From NCBI RefSeq assembly GCF_004104075.1, contig NZ_QOVK01000005.1, positions 174,578-238,577 on the forward strand: a stretch of 64,000 nt of DNA. Direction: 5' to 3'. Origin of the DNA: Leeuwenhoekiella polynyae (GTDB lineage: Bacteria > Bacteroidota > Bacteroidia > Flavobacteriales > Flavobacteriaceae). Each line of letters starts with the position of its first letter. The first letter of the stretch is position 1. Positions 1-9,450 of the stretch are shown piece by piece. The notes under the pieces are model-generated. The model saw only the letters and a program-made list of their open reading frames with translations. It had not been told where the DNA came from and ran no database searches. Position numbers and translations under genes: made by a program.

Positions 1-259
1 TAAAACAGCCCATCATCTCAAACTGGCGCACAACTGCGGTGCCGTAATAAGTTATAGAAGCACCAATTCTAGGAATTATCGCATCGGTTTCAGAAAGGTA
101 TCTTCCTTTGTAATAAACCGATGGTTTTTTCTTTTCTATAATTAAATCACACTTAAGCGGATCTATAACTTCTACGTTGTGCTTGCGTTTTTTTGCTGCT
201 TCAACAAGTCTTGCAGTTGAGTATAAGTTTCCGTTTCGGGATAATATTTTTATGTTCAT
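1..259 (-). CDS. rimK: RimK, ribosomal protein S6 L-glutamate ligase (N-terminal part; cut by window edge)
   Basis: The first 86 codons of an ATP-grasp ligase of the RimK family, which in characterised members adds glutamate residues to the C-terminus of ribosomal protein S6. The visible part has the family's N-terminal pattern: [15 protein letters not shown] at the start, then [20 protein letters not shown], and a [15 protein letters not shown] block that matches E. coli RimK closely. The ATP-grasp core lies outside the window. Its ATG overlaps the TGA of the upstream peptidase-like gene by four bases (ATGA), so the two are translationally coupled. The family call is firm; the exact substrate is inferred. 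Confidence 0.93.
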   Translation of the reverse strand, partial: MNIKILSRNGNLYSTARLVEAAKKRKHNVEVIDPLKCDLIIEKKKPSVYYKGRYLSETDAIIPRIGASITYYGTAVVRQFEMMGCF

Positions 260-681
260 AAGGCTTTCTGAGCGTGAGAGACATCGGTTAATTCGGTGTC
301 TACAATAAATTTTTTAGTAAGGAATTTGCGACCTATTAATACCGGAAATCGCATATCTTCCCGAGAACTTAACGTCAGGGATATTTTAAAGAGTTTATCA
401 AAAAGCCTGATGTTGCTTTGCACTACATACCGGTATTGTATCTCACCATTACTACTTTTTACAGCTGTAATATCATATGATTCAAAACGCATTTCTTTAC
501 CGTTATATTCCGGGTGTTTAGGGTCTAAAAATGTACAAAGTAAAATATTGTCTTCTTCGCGAATGTGGTTGCAGTGAATTGAAGAGGTGTAGGCGCCTGT
601 ATCAATTTTAATGTCGATATCATTTAAGCCAAGCGCAGGAAAATCTGCCCGGTCTGTGCGTCCTATTACTATCTTCTCCAT
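256..681 (-). CDS. RimK-associated retropepsin-like protein (ATP-dependent zinc protease family)
   Basis: A 141-residue soluble protein of the small aspartic-protease-fold family (Pfam Zn_protease) that commonly accompanies rimK. The core shows a [12 protein letters not shown] motif near residue 28, carrying the Asp-Thr-Gly triad of retropepsins, and a later VLIGRKFL segment typical of the fold's second half. I chose the ATG at 681 ([11 protein letters not shown]) over an upstream in-frame TTG at 690 because homologues begin at this point. It overlaps rimK by four bases. Some relatives are thought to process or regulate the glutamylated target, but activity here is not shown by sequence. The historical zinc-protease name may be misleading. 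Confidence 0.85.
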   Translation of the reverse strand: MEKIVIGRTDRADFPALGLNDIDIKIDTGAYTSSIHCNHIREEDNILLCTFLDPKHPEYNGKEMRFESYDITAVKSSNGEIQYRYVVQSNIRLFDKLFKISLTLSSREDMRFPVLIGRKFLTKKFIVDTELTDVSHAQKAL

Positions 682-859
682 GTGTTGCAATTTACTAAAA
701 GCATATTTCTTTTTGAGTTGGGGATATTTAAAACTAGGTTAAACAATTTTAAAGGTAGTTGTAAAGTCTTACAATTACGGTGTAAATATAATACCATAAC
801 TCGTTAGCAATTTAATCTGATGCCTTGAGTTTATAATTTTTTAAGCGCGTAAGAAGGCG

Positions 860-867
860 TAAATTTG
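860..867 (+). promoter_or_regulatory. Candidate -7 element before uvrC (TAAATTTG)
   Basis: TAAATTTG fits the Bacteroidota -7 consensus TAnnTTTG. It ends six bases before the uvrC ATG, which would give a leaderless or nearly leaderless transcript. No TTG is seen at the usual -33 spacing, so this is tentative. Confidence 0.35.
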
Positions 868-873
868 GTTTGC

Positions 874-2670
874 ATGAAAACCCCTGATTTAGAAATACAA
901 TTAAAAACCCTGCCTAACAGTCCTGGCGTTTATCAATACTATGATAAAAAGGGAAAGTTGCTTTATGTTGGGAAAGCTAAGAACTTAAAAAAAAGGGTTT
1001 CTTCTTACTTCAACAAGAAGCATGATAATGCCCGAACTCACCTGCTGGTAAAAAAGATTGCAAACATTAAACATATTGTGGTAAACAGTGAGACCGATGC
1101 GCTCTTACTGGAGAACAATATGATTAAAAATTACCAGCCGCGGTATAATGTGATGCTCAAGGATGATAAGAGTTATCCGTGGATTTGCATTAAAAATGAG
1201 CGATTTCCCAGAGTTTTCCCTACACGTAGATTAATTAAAGATGGGAGTGAATATTACGGTCCGTATACCAGCATGAAGACGGTGCATACTTTGCTCGATC
1301 TTATAAAGGGACTTTATCCGTTGCGTACCTGTAACTACGATTTATCTAAAGAGAAGATAGAATCGGGTAAGTATAAAGTTTGTTTAGAATATCATCTAGG
1401 CAACTGTCTGGGGCCTTGTGAGGATAAAATCTCTGCGGAAACCTACCACGATAATATTGATGCGATACGTGATATCGTAAAAGGGAACTTTAAAGATTCG
1501 CTGCACCGTTTTCGATCTCAAATGAAAGCTCATTCTGAAGCTATGGAATTTGAAGATGCCCAGCGTATCAAAGAAAAAATAGACATTTTAGAAGGCTATC
1601 AGGCAAAGAGTACAGTTGTTAATCCTTCGATAAATAATGTGGATGTTTTTAGTATCGTTTCTGATGAAGGTTACGGCTATGTCAATTTTTTACAGCTTTC
1701 TCACGGAGCGATTATTCGCTCGCACACGCTAGAACTCAAAAAGAAACTTGACGAGTCTGATGAAGAATTACTGGCAATAGGTGTCATAGAAATCAGACAG
1801 CGCTTTAACTCGCAATCTTCAGAAATTTATGTTCCGTTTAAGTTAGATCTGGGAGACGGCATACGGGTTACAGTGCCCAAACTTGGAGATAAAAAACGTA
1901 TTGTAGAGTTGTCTGAACGCAATGCAAAATATTTCAGGATGGAACGTTTTAAGCAAACCAAAATCATAGATCCTGATCGTCATGTAAACCGACTTATGGC
2001 TCAGATGAAGTCTGACTTAAGGCTTTCGGTAGAGCCCAGACATATAGAATGTTTTGATAACTCAAACATACAGGGAACAAACCCTGTAGCAGCTTGTGTT
2101 GTGTTTAAAGACGGAAAACCCAGTAAGAAAGATTATCGTAAATTTAATATCAAGACTGTAACGGGACCCGATGATTTTGCGTCTATGGAAGAGGTGGTTT
2201 TTAGAAGATACAGGCGTTTGCTCAATGAAGATGAACCGTTACCACAGCTTATTATTGTAGATGGAGGAAAAGGTCAACTTTCTTCTGGTGTTAAAGCATT
2301 AGAAGCTTTAGGGCTGAGAGGTAAAATAGCCATTATAGGTATAGCAAAAAGATTGGAAGAGTTATTTTATCCGGGAGATTCTATTCCGTTGTATCTTGAT
2401 AAAAAAAGTGAGACGCTTAAAGTGATACAGCAATTGCGGAATGAGGCGCACCGTTTTGGGATAACCTTCCATAGAAATAAAAGAAGTAGTGCCGCAATTA
2501 CCACAGAGCTAGAGACGATAAGCGGGATTGGAGAAAAAACCGTGGTTGACCTGTTACGACATTTTAGATCAGTAAGTAAAGTAAAAGCTGCTACAGAGAA
2601 AGCTTTGGCAGAAGTTATAGGTCCGGCAAAGGCAAAAATTATTTTTACGCATTATCATCAGGAAGAATGA
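874..2670 (+). CDS. uvrC: UvrABC excinuclease subunit C
   Basis: A 598-residue nucleotide-excision-repair nuclease that makes both incisions around a UvrB-bound lesion. The N-terminal GIY-YIG domain spans about residues 12-90 (GVYQYY...LLYVGKAKNLKKR). A UvrB-interacting UVR helix lies near 210-245 (FEDAQRIKEKI). The RNase H-like second nuclease domain has FDNSNIQG near 390 and VDGGKGQLS near 468, and a helix-hairpin-helix (ISGIGEKTVVDLL) is near 548. Full family length. An in-frame TTG nine bases upstream is less likely than the ATG used. The stop overlaps the next gene's ATG (ATGA), so patatin-family translation is probably coupled. Confidence 0.97.
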   Translation: MKTPDLEIQLKTLPNSPGVYQYYDKKGKLLYVGKAKNLKKRVSSYFNKKHDNARTHLLVKKIANIKHIVVNSETDALLLENNMIKNYQPRYNVMLKDDKSYPWICIKNERFPRVFPTRRLIKDGSEYYGPYTSMKTVHTLLDLIKGLYPLRTCNYDLSKEKIESGKYKVCLEYHLGNCLGPCEDKISAETYHDNIDAIRDIVKGNFKDSLHRFRSQMKAHSEAMEFEDAQRIKEKIDILEGYQAKSTVVNPSINNVDVFSIVSDEGYGYVNFLQLSHGAIIRSHTLELKKKLDESDEELLAIGVIEIRQRFNSQSSEIYVPFKLDLGDGIRVTVPKLGDKKRIVELSERNAKYFRMERFKQTKIIDPDRHVNRLMAQMKSDLRLSVEPRHIECFDNSNIQGTNPVAACVVFKDGKPSKKDYRKFNIKTVTGPDDFASMEEVVFRRYRRLLNEDEPLPQLIIVDGGKGQLSSGVKALEALGLRGKIAIIGIAKRLEELFYPGDSIPLYLDKKSETLKVIQQLRNEAHRFGITFHRNKRSSAAITTELETISGIGEKTVVDLLRHFRSVSKVKAATEKALAEVIGPAKAKIIFTHYHQEE

Positions 2671-4931
2671 AAATATATAAAAGTCTACTCGTTTTAGTTT
2701 TATTAAACTGGGCAACTTATGCTCAGGACACTACAACGGTAGATTTTAGCAAGTTTCCAAAAGGTGAGAATCTTAAAGTAGGTTTAGTTTTAAGTGGAGG
2801 CGGAGCCAAAGGTCTTGCGCATATAGGTGTACTTAAAGAGATCGAAGCTGCCGGGATCAAAATAGATTATATAGGAGGTACGAGTATGGGTGCTATTATT
2901 GGCGGCTTGTATGCTGCGGGATATAATGCACATCAATTAGACTCTATTTTTGAAGCGGTAAATTTTGACAAGCTCATACAAGATGATTTACCCCGGAGTG
3001 CGCGATCTTTTTATGAGCGTGCAGACGCTGAGAAATATGCTATTAGCTTACCTTTTGATCATTTTAAGATCTCCTTTCCTTCAGCGTTGTCTAAAGGGCA
3101 AAACATTTATAATCTCTTTACCGAATTAACTCATCACGTTCAGGAAGTTGATGATTTCTCAAAATTAGACATTCCGTTTTTCTGTGTAGCAACAGATGCT
3201 GAAAAAGGTCAGGCTGTCGTTTTAGATAAGGGGTGTCTCCCGGAAGCTATCACGGCTAGTGGAGCTCTTCCTTCCTTGTTTAGTCCGGTGATTTTAGATG
3301 ATAAAATTTTAATAGACGGGGGTGTTGTCAACAATTATCCTGTTGAGGAATTGCGCAGAAGAGGTGCTAATTTTATAATAGGGGTTGATGTACAAGATGA
3401 TTTAAGAGGTAAAAATGAGCTAAAAAGCGCACCAGAAATGCTTATTCAGATCAACAATTACCGCACGATTGAAGCCATGAAAGATAAAGTAGCTCAAACC
3501 GATATTTATATCAAGCCAAACATTGCAGGGTACAGTGTTGTTGATTTTGATAAAGGAGCAGAAATAATAGAAGGCGGAGAAGAAAAAGCTAAAGAGTATA
3601 AGTCTGATTTTAAAAAGCTCGCAGATCTACAACATAAAGAATTTATAAAGCCTCCTTTAGAAATAAGTGATCAAGATACCCTGATGATCAGAAGTGTGAG
3701 TATTAATGGCAACAGGTATTATACGCGCTCGTATATTTTAGGAAAGCTCAAGATCAAAACTCCGGTAGAAACGACGTATGGGGCTTTGTTTGATGGAATC
3801 AATAATCTGGCGGCTTCGAATAACTTTCAACGGATTAATCATAAATTAGAGCGTTATGATAACGGGCAGTATCACTTAATTATCAACCTGAGTGAAAGCG
3901 AAGCGACCACCTATATTAAGGCCGGTATTCACTACGATGATATTTACAAAAGTGCTGCTTTAGTAAACCTTACTAAAAAGCGAGTTTTGTTTAAAAATGA
4001 TATTGCCTCATTTGATCTCGCCTTGGGGGATAACATTCGTTATAATTTTGATTATTACAGCGATAATGGCTTTTATATTGGTTTTGGTGTGCGCTCACGA
4101 TATAACAGTTTTGAGCGTAAAGTAGATGCGCGTTTTGTAGAGCAGGTGAGTGATTTACCTTTGGAGAGTTTTAATACCATTACAATAGATTATACAGATC
4201 TTACTAATCAAGTGTATTTGCAAACGTTGTTTCAAAAGCAATTCTCTTTAAATCTGGGATTAGAGCACAAATTTCTAAAGATTGATACAGAAAGTGTGCG
4301 CTTAATGGATGACCCAGATAGTAAAGTATATTTTGAAAACAGTCATTATTACAGCACTTACGGTAATTTGTTATTAGACACATTTGATAATAAATACTTT
4401 CCTACTTCAGGATGGTATTTTAATGGGGATTTTCATCTTTATTTATTTTCATCAGATTACAATGCCAATTTTGAAGAATTTTCTATAGCTCAGGCACATA
4501 TCAAATACGCAAAGAAACTATTCCCAAAATTTTCTATGGTTCTTGATGCTGAAGGTGGTTTTAAAATAGGTGCAGCGACAAATTCAACGCTTAACTTTAT
4601 TTTGGGTGGTTGGGGAAATGATTTTATCAATAACCTGATTTCTTTTTATGGTTATGATTTAATAAGCGTTTCTGGTGATGGTATGGTAAAATCTCAAATC
4701 AGTTTTGATTATAATTTCTACCGAAAAAATCATCTCAATTTTGGTGCAAATATCGCCAATCTTGAAGACGATCTTTTTACCTCAGGTAACTGGCTTAGTG
4801 CCCCAGATTACACTGGATATTATTTGGGGTACGGTTTAGAGACTTTGGTGGGACCTTTACAAACCAAACTTTCTTACTCTCCTGAGATCGACCGTGTATT
4901 TTGGAACTTTAGTTTAGGTTTTTGGTTTTAA
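2667..4931 (+). CDS. Patatin-like phospholipase fused to an Omp85/BamA-type outer-membrane barrel
   Basis: A 754-residue exported protein with a signal peptide at residues 1-19 (ending TYAQ). The patatin domain runs from about 35 to 245 and has the oxyanion-hole glycines (LSGGGAKGLAHIG), the nucleophile Ser73 in GTSMG and the catalytic Asp in IDGGVVNNYP near 217. A POTRA-like segment follows at about 340-410, then a long beta-rich C-terminus ending in FWNFSLGFWF, the aromatic-terminated end typical of barrels. This is the PlpD type V autotransporter layout, here apparently retained in the outer membrane. Lipid hydrolysis is predicted from the intact Ser-Asp dyad. It is coupled to uvrC by a four-base overlap, with no obvious functional link. 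Confidence 0.92.
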   Translation: MKIYKSLLVLVLLNWATYAQDTTTVDFSKFPKGENLKVGLVLSGGGAKGLAHIGVLKEIEAAGIKIDYIGGTSMGAIIGGLYAAGYNAHQLDSIFEAVNFDKLIQDDLPRSARSFYERADAEKYAISLPFDHFKISFPSALSKGQNIYNLFTELTHHVQEVDDFSKLDIPFFCVATDAEKGQAVVLDKGCLPEAITASGALPSLFSPVILDDKILIDGGVVNNYPVEELRRRGANFIIGVDVQDDLRGKNELKSAPEMLIQINNYRTIEAMKDKVAQTDIYIKPNIAGYSVVDFDKGAEIIEGGEEKAKEYKSDFKKLADLQHKEFIKPPLEISDQDTLMIRSVSINGNRYYTRSYILGKLKIKTPVETTYGALFDGINNLAASNNFQRINHKLERYDNGQYHLIINLSESEATTYIKAGIHYDDIYKSAALVNLTKKRVLFKNDIASFDLALGDNIRYNFDYYSDNGFYIGFGVRSRYNSFERKVDARFVEQVSDLPLESFNTITIDYTDLTNQVYLQTLFQKQFSLNLGLEHKFLKIDTESVRLMDDPDSKVYFENSHYYSTYGNLLLDTFDNKYFPTSGWYFNGDFHLYLFSSDYNANFEEFSIAQAHIKYAKKLFPKFSMVLDAEGGFKIGAATNSTLNFILGGWGNDFINNLISFYGYDLISVSGDGMVKSQISFDYNFYRKNHLNFGANIANLEDDLFTSGNWLSAPDYTGYYLGYGLETLVGPLQTKLSYSPEIDRVFWNFSLGFWF

Positions 4932-5009
4932 GAAAATTTTAGCCCTAAAAGCAGCACTTTTTACGATATTTGCAACGAACGATAACGTTTTCGAAGAAAA
5001 ATATAAACT

Positions 5010-6200
5010 ATGCCTTTTTATCATAAACTTGGCGAAATACCTCACAAACGCCACACGCAATTTAGAAAGCCAGACGGTAGCCTGTATTATGAGCAGCTTT
5101 TTGGCACGATCGGTTTTGATGGGATGTACTGCAATATGTACCACGAGCAGCGTCCCACACAGGTTAAGGAGATTAAAGGCAGCAAAAACATAAAGCCTAA
5201 AGTTGCTAAGTCGAACCACATTCAGTCGTATCGTTTTAAAGGTTTTGAGATCAAGCCCGAAGCTGATTATCTTGACAGTCGCAAACCGGTTCTGACCAAT
5301 AATGATTGTACTATTATTCTGGCTGCTCCGCAAAATAAAACTCAGGATTATTTTTATAAAAACAGCGATGCAGACGAACTCATTTTTGTACATCGAGGCA
5401 GTGGTAAATTCCGCAGTCATTTAGGAAATCTGGATTTCAAATACGGCGATTATATTGTGGTGCCACGCGGTACCATTTACAAGATGGATTTTGACGACAG
5501 CGACAACCGCCTGTTTATTGTAGAGTCACGACATCCTATGTATACTCCAAAAAGATACCGCAACTGGTTTGGACAACTTCTGGAACATTCCCCTTTTTGT
5601 GAACGGGATTTAAGAAGTCCTTATGAATTGGAGACTAACAATGAGACCGGTGAATTTTTGATGAAAATAAAAAAACAGGACGATCTGTTTGATATGATCT
5701 ACGCCTCGCATCCTTTTGATGTGGTGGGCTATGATGGGTATAATTATCCATATGCATTCTCCATTCACGATTTTGAGCCCATTACCGGACGCATTCACCA
5801 GCCACCACCGGTACATCAGACTTTTGAAACCAGTGCATTTGTAGTTTGTAGCTTTTGCCCGCGTAAATACGATTACCATCCTAAAAGTATTCCCGCGCCG
5901 TATAATCACAGCAATATTGACAGCGATGAGGTGTTGTATTATGTAGATGGTGATTTTATGAGCCGTAACGATATTGAAGCGGGACACATTTCGCTGCATC
6001 CCGCAGGTATTCCACACGGGCCGCACCCGGGAGCAACCGAGCGCAGCATTGGCAAGACCGAAACTGAAGAATTAGCCGTAATGGTAGATACCTTTAAACC
6101 GTTACAAATTTGTGAAGATGCGATGTCTATAGCAGACGAGAGTTATTATAAATCGTGGTTATGCACCTCAATCCCCAAAGGGGAAGCAGATCACAAGTAG
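5010..6200 (+). CDS. hmgA: Homogentisate 1,2-dioxygenase
   Basis: A 396-residue non-haem iron dioxygenase that opens the ring of homogentisate to maleylacetoacetate in tyrosine/phenylalanine breakdown. The cupin-fold ligand set is visible: YNHSNIDSDEV supplies the His and Glu, and AGIPHGPHPGATE supplies the second His. It is followed by the enzyme of the preceding step (hppD), about 190 bases downstream in the same direction. The last residues (CTSIPKGEADHK) come from a small CCCC-AAA-GGGG palindrome that looks like a dispersed repeat, so the extreme C-terminus may be acquired. The family assignment is firm. Confidence 0.95.
   Translation: MPFYHKLGEIPHKRHTQFRKPDGSLYYEQLFGTIGFDGMYCNMYHEQRPTQVKEIKGSKNIKPKVAKSNHIQSYRFKGFEIKPEADYLDSRKPVLTNNDCTIILAAPQNKTQDYFYKNSDADELIFVHRGSGKFRSHLGNLDFKYGDYIVVPRGTIYKMDFDDSDNRLFIVESRHPMYTPKRYRNWFGQLLEHSPFCERDLRSPYELETNNETGEFLMKIKKQDDLFDMIYASHPFDVVGYDGYNYPYAFSIHDFEPITGRIHQPPPVHQTFETSAFVVCSFCPRKYDYHPKSIPAPYNHSNIDSDEVLYYVDGDFMSRNDIEAGHISLHPAGIPHGPHPGATERSIGKTETEELAVMVDTFKPLQICEDAMSIADESYYKSWLCTSIPKGEADHK
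6166..6187 (+). repeat. Short palindromic repeat in the hmgA 3' end
   Basis: TCCCC-AAA-GGGGA is a five-base-pair hairpin at 6172-6184 inside a CCTCAAT...AAGC context. It encodes the last residues of HmgA. No second full copy was seen in the window; repeat status rests on its resemblance to dispersed flavobacterial repeats. Confidence 0.4.
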
Positions 6201-6287
6201 ATTAATAGCAGTACGTCAATTTGATATAATGATGATTAGGAGCTGATACCTGCTTTACGCTGTATCTTTTTAATAGGGCTTCGATAC

Positions 6288-6308
6288 GATTTGCTCTGCG
6301 AGCAAATC
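6288..6308. repeat. Perfect 9-bp hairpin between hmgA and hppD
   Basis: GATTTGCTC (6288-6296), loop TGC, GAGCAAATC (6300-6308). It is not followed by a T-run, so it does not look like an intrinsic terminator. The surrounding TTCGATACG...ACTCAGCAACC resembles a dispersed repeat or a processing hairpin within a shared hmgA-hppD transcript. Confidence 0.6.
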
Positions 6309-6393
6309 ACTCAGCAACCCTTAAAAAGGATGCCGCTGCAATCAGGGCTAGAATGAATAACAAATACAGAATAAGAAATATAGAATATATATT

Positions 6394-7554
6394 ATGAGTA
6401 AAGAATTGAAATCCGTTGATTACGGACTCGAAAAAATATTTGAAGGAGCACAGGATTTTCTCCCACTTATGGGTACCGACTATGTAGAATTTTATGTGGG
6501 CAACGCCAAGCAGGCTGCGCATTTCTATAAAACAGCATTTGGCTTTCAATCCTTTGCCTACAGCGGTTTGGAAACCGGTCAAAAAGATCGGGTGAGTTAT
6601 GTTTTAAAGCAGGATAAGATACGTCTGGTGTTGACTTCGCCGTTAGGGAGTGATTCCCCCATCAATGACCATATAATAAAGCATGGCGATGGGGTAAAAG
6701 TGGTAGCACTCTGGGTAGAAGATGCACGTAGTGCTTTTGAAGAAACCACAAAACGCGGTGCAAAACCCTTTATGGAGCCCAAAGTAGAAACCGATGAGCA
6801 GGGCGAAGTCGTGTGCTCCGGGATTTACACTTATGGCGAGACAGTGCATATGTTTGTAGAGCGCAAGAATTATAACGGCCAGTTTATGCCCGGCTTTAGG
6901 AAATGGGAATCTGATTACAATCCGGAGCCTACCGGCTTAAAATATATTGACCATATGGTAGGTAATGTTGGTTGGGGCGAAATGAACACTTGGGTCAAAT
7001 GGTATGAAGAGGTGATGGGCTTTGTAAACTTCCTCACTTTTGACGATAAGCAAATCACCACCGAGTATTCGGCTCTGATGAGTAAAGTGATGAGCAATGG
7101 CAACGGAAGAATCAAATTCCCTATCAACGAACCGGCAGAAGGCATTAAAAAATCACAGATTGAAGAATATTTGGATTTTTACGAAGGTCCGGGAGTGCAG
7201 CATCTTGCTGTAGCGACAGATGATATTGTTAAGACCGTTTCGGCTTTAAAGGCCAGAGGAGTAGAGTTTTTACCGCCACCTCCACAAGCCTATTATGATG
7301 ATATCCCACGCAGATTAGGCGCGCATATGGATACGATGAAAGAAGATCTTAACAAATTGCAGGAACTTTCAATACTGGTAGATGCCGATGAAGAAGGCTA
7401 TTTACTGCAGATTTTCACAAAACCGCTTCAGGATCGCCCGACTTTATTTTTTGAAATTATACAGCGTATGGGTGCCAAAGGTTTTGGTGCGGGTAATTTT
7501 AAAGCACTTTTTGAATCTATCGAGCGTGAGCAGGCTCAGCGAGGAACGCTTTAA
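6394..7554 (+). CDS. hppD: 4-Hydroxyphenylpyruvate dioxygenase
   Basis: A 386-residue two-domain vicinal-oxygen-chelate enzyme that converts 4-hydroxyphenylpyruvate to homogentisate, feeding HmgA encoded just upstream. The three iron ligands are present in their expected contexts: His in KYIDHMVGNV, His in PGVQHLAVATDDI, and Glu in LFFEIIQRMG near the C-terminus. The C-terminal GFGAGNFKALFESIE block is also characteristic. Full length for the family. A strong terminator follows, closing an apparent hmgA-hppD unit. Confidence 0.96.
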   Translation: MSKELKSVDYGLEKIFEGAQDFLPLMGTDYVEFYVGNAKQAAHFYKTAFGFQSFAYSGLETGQKDRVSYVLKQDKIRLVLTSPLGSDSPINDHIIKHGDGVKVVALWVEDARSAFEETTKRGAKPFMEPKVETDEQGEVVCSGIYTYGETVHMFVERKNYNGQFMPGFRKWESDYNPEPTGLKYIDHMVGNVGWGEMNTWVKWYEEVMGFVNFLTFDDKQITTEYSALMSKVMSNGNGRIKFPINEPAEGIKKSQIEEYLDFYEGPGVQHLAVATDDIVKTVSALKARGVEFLPPPPQAYYDDIPRRLGAHMDTMKEDLNKLQELSILVDADEEGYLLQIFTKPLQDRPTLFFEIIQRMGAKGFGAGNFKALFESIEREQAQRGTL

Positions 7555-7580
7555 TTTAAGTATGTGATAATAAAATTTTA

Positions 7581-7613
7581 AAATCCCTGTTTGTATTCAA
7601 GCAGGGATTTTTA
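7581..7613 (+). terminator. Intrinsic terminator after hppD
   Basis: AAATCCCTG (7581-7589) pairs with CAGGGATTT (7602-7610) across a 12-base loop. The right arm runs into a short T-run. Confidence 0.8.
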
Positions 7614-7622
7614 GCTTTTGGC

Positions 7623-7630
7623 TACTTTTG
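7623..7630 (+). promoter_or_regulatory. Candidate -7 element for the DUF3108-kynA unit (TACTTTTG)
   Basis: TACTTTTG matches TAnnTTTG. It sits just after the hppD terminator and 59 bases before the ATG. No well-spaced TTG was found. Confidence 0.45.
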
Positions 7631-7689
7631 GAATAACTCTTGTAAAAGCATAAGTTACAACAGTGTTGTTGTGATTAAATCAGATCGCT

Positions 7690-8466
7690 ATGAAAAAATA
7701 TTATGTTTTATTTCTTATGCTGTTAGTGTTGGTTTCTACCAGTGCACAGGAGCCTGCTTTTGAAGATGGAGAGTGGTTCAAATTTCGTATAAGTTACAGT
7801 GGCTGGTGGAAAGCCGGTGAGGCAACTCTTGCAGTTACAAATGATACTTATAAAGGCAAATCGGTATATTATATAAAAGGAAAAGGCGTGACGACGGGTA
7901 TGACCAAGCTTTTCTTTGGTGTTGAAGATTATTATGAAACTTACATTGATAAGCAATCCACTTTACCCTACCGTTTTATTCGTAAAATAGATGAAGGTGG
8001 GCATACAAAAGATAAGGTAATTGACTTTGATCAGAAAGCTCAAGTGGCTACTGTAAATGATAAAAAGCATAATGAGATCACTACCTATAAAACAGACCCG
8101 TCCATTCACGATATGGTATCCAGTTTTTACTACCTGCGTAATTCGATTGATACGAAAAACCTGAAAGAAGGTGATGAGACAGTGATCAATATGTTTTTTG
8201 ATCAGGAAAACTTTAAGTTCAAACTCAAGTTTTTAGGACGTGAAGTTTTAAAAACGAAGTTTGGTAAGGTAAATACCTTAATATTTAGACCGTATGTGCA
8301 AGCCGGTCGTGTTTTTAAAGAGAAAGAAAGTCTTACGGTTTGGATTAGCGATGATCAAAATAAAATACCTTTGCAAATCAAAGCAGATTTAGCAGTAGGC
8401 TCGTTAAAAGCAGAGATTGAAGCATATAAAGGCCTTAAGCATCCATTCTATATTATACAAGATTAA
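7690..8466 (+). CDS. DUF3108 domain-containing exported protein
   Basis: A 258-residue protein with a signal peptide (MKKYYVLFLMLLVLVSTSAQ) and a beta-rich mature part typical of DUF3108: FRISYSGWWKAGEATLAV near the start and LKFLGREVLKTKFGKVNTLIFRPYV later. The family is periplasmic or envelope-associated with no assigned biochemical role. Its stop TAA overlaps the ATG of tryptophan 2,3-dioxygenase by one base (TAATG), so the two are coupled. The pairing with a cytosolic haem enzyme is not explained by either sequence. Confidence 0.85.
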   Translation: MKKYYVLFLMLLVLVSTSAQEPAFEDGEWFKFRISYSGWWKAGEATLAVTNDTYKGKSVYYIKGKGVTTGMTKLFFGVEDYYETYIDKQSTLPYRFIRKIDEGGHTKDKVIDFDQKAQVATVNDKKHNEITTYKTDPSIHDMVSSFYYLRNSIDTKNLKEGDETVINMFFDQENFKFKLKFLGREVLKTKFGKVNTLIFRPYVQAGRVFKEKESLTVWISDDQNKIPLQIKADLAVGSLKAEIEAYKGLKHPFYIIQD

Positions 8467-9419
8467 TGACGCATAAAAGCAGTCTGGAGACAGATCAACA
8501 ATTAGAAGCGCTTAGAGAAAAATTTGATGCAATGGGTCAAAACCTGGACCATCAATTAGAAGGATTCGCACATAGTAAACCCATAAATTATTGGGACTAT
8601 ATTCAGGTTGATTCCCTATTAAGTATTCAAAACCAGCGTACTCTTCTTCCTGATGAAATGGTTTTTATTATGTATCATCAGATCAACGAACTGCTTTTTA
8701 AAATGATTTTATGGGAAATTGAGCAGGTCGCTTATGAGAAAGACTTGAATGTTGTTTTCTTTTCAGAAAAGTTAACTCGCATCAGCAGATACTTTGATAT
8801 GCTTACTTCTTCTTTTAATATTATGCGAGAAGGGATGAATATGGAGCAGTATCTCAAATTTAGAAGAACCTTAAGTCCTGCAAGTGGTTTTCAAAGTGCG
8901 CAGTACCGCTTTGTAGAGTTTGGTTCTACTGAACTCATAAATCTTATAGATGCACGCATCCGCGAAAGCTTCAAAAATGAAGAAGTTACAGATGAGAGCT
9001 ACTACGATAAGGTCTTTGAGCATTTATATTGGCAAGCAGCCGGAAAAGATTATGAGACCGGTGATAAAACGTATACGTTAAAAGCATTTGAATTAAAATA
9101 TAAGGAAGCCTTCATTCGTTTTCTAAAACAATACAAAACCCTAAATTTGTGGGCCAGATTTAAAACCTTGCCACTTTCTGATCAAAAGGATGCAACATTG
9201 CTTGAAGCGATGCGTCACTATGATTATACAGTAAATATCAAGTGGGTTATGTCGCACTACCATACTGCCCTGCATTATTTAAATCAAGGTAAAGAGCCGT
9301 TAGAGGCAACAGGTGGTAGTGATTGGGTAAAATATATGCATCCCAAATATCAGAAACGCATATTTTTCCCTGATTTGTGGTCTGAAGAAGAACGCGCAAA
9401 CTGGGGACAGAATATCTAA
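8466..9419 (+). CDS. kynA: Tryptophan 2,3-dioxygenase
   Basis: A 317-residue all-helical haem dioxygenase that converts L-tryptophan to N-formylkynurenine. Family blocks are visible: INYWDYIQVDSLLSIQ, MVFIMYHQINELLFKMILWEIE, LSPASGFQSAQYRFVE, and the C-terminal HYHTALHYLNQGKEPLEATGGS containing the haem-proximal His region. The next step of the pathway, kynurenine formamidase, may be the cyclase-family gene at 39758-40453, which is not linked. Translation is coupled to the upstream DUF3108 gene. Confidence 0.94.
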   Translation: MTHKSSLETDQQLEALREKFDAMGQNLDHQLEGFAHSKPINYWDYIQVDSLLSIQNQRTLLPDEMVFIMYHQINELLFKMILWEIEQVAYEKDLNVVFFSEKLTRISRYFDMLTSSFNIMREGMNMEQYLKFRRTLSPASGFQSAQYRFVEFGSTELINLIDARIRESFKNEEVTDESYYDKVFEHLYWQAAGKDYETGDKTYTLKAFELKYKEAFIRFLKQYKTLNLWARFKTLPLSDQKDATLLEAMRHYDYTVNIKWVMSHYHTALHYLNQGKEPLEATGGSDWVKYMHPKYQKRIFFPDLWSEEERANWGQNI

Positions 9420-9450
9420 ATAAAAACATTAAAATTTCAAATACCCTAAA

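Noticed and set aside
874..2670. UvrC as a source or partner of the small GIY-YIG protein
   Set aside because: Both have the GIY-YIG fold, but the small protein belongs to a different subgroup (VYI...FYIGVTSDLKQR pattern, no UVR or HhH domain) and is not a fragment of UvrC.
4914..5420. Long minus-strand open frame over the hmgA start
   Set aside because: It is the antisense shadow of hmgA, which has full family motifs; the minus-strand product shows no recognisable domain.
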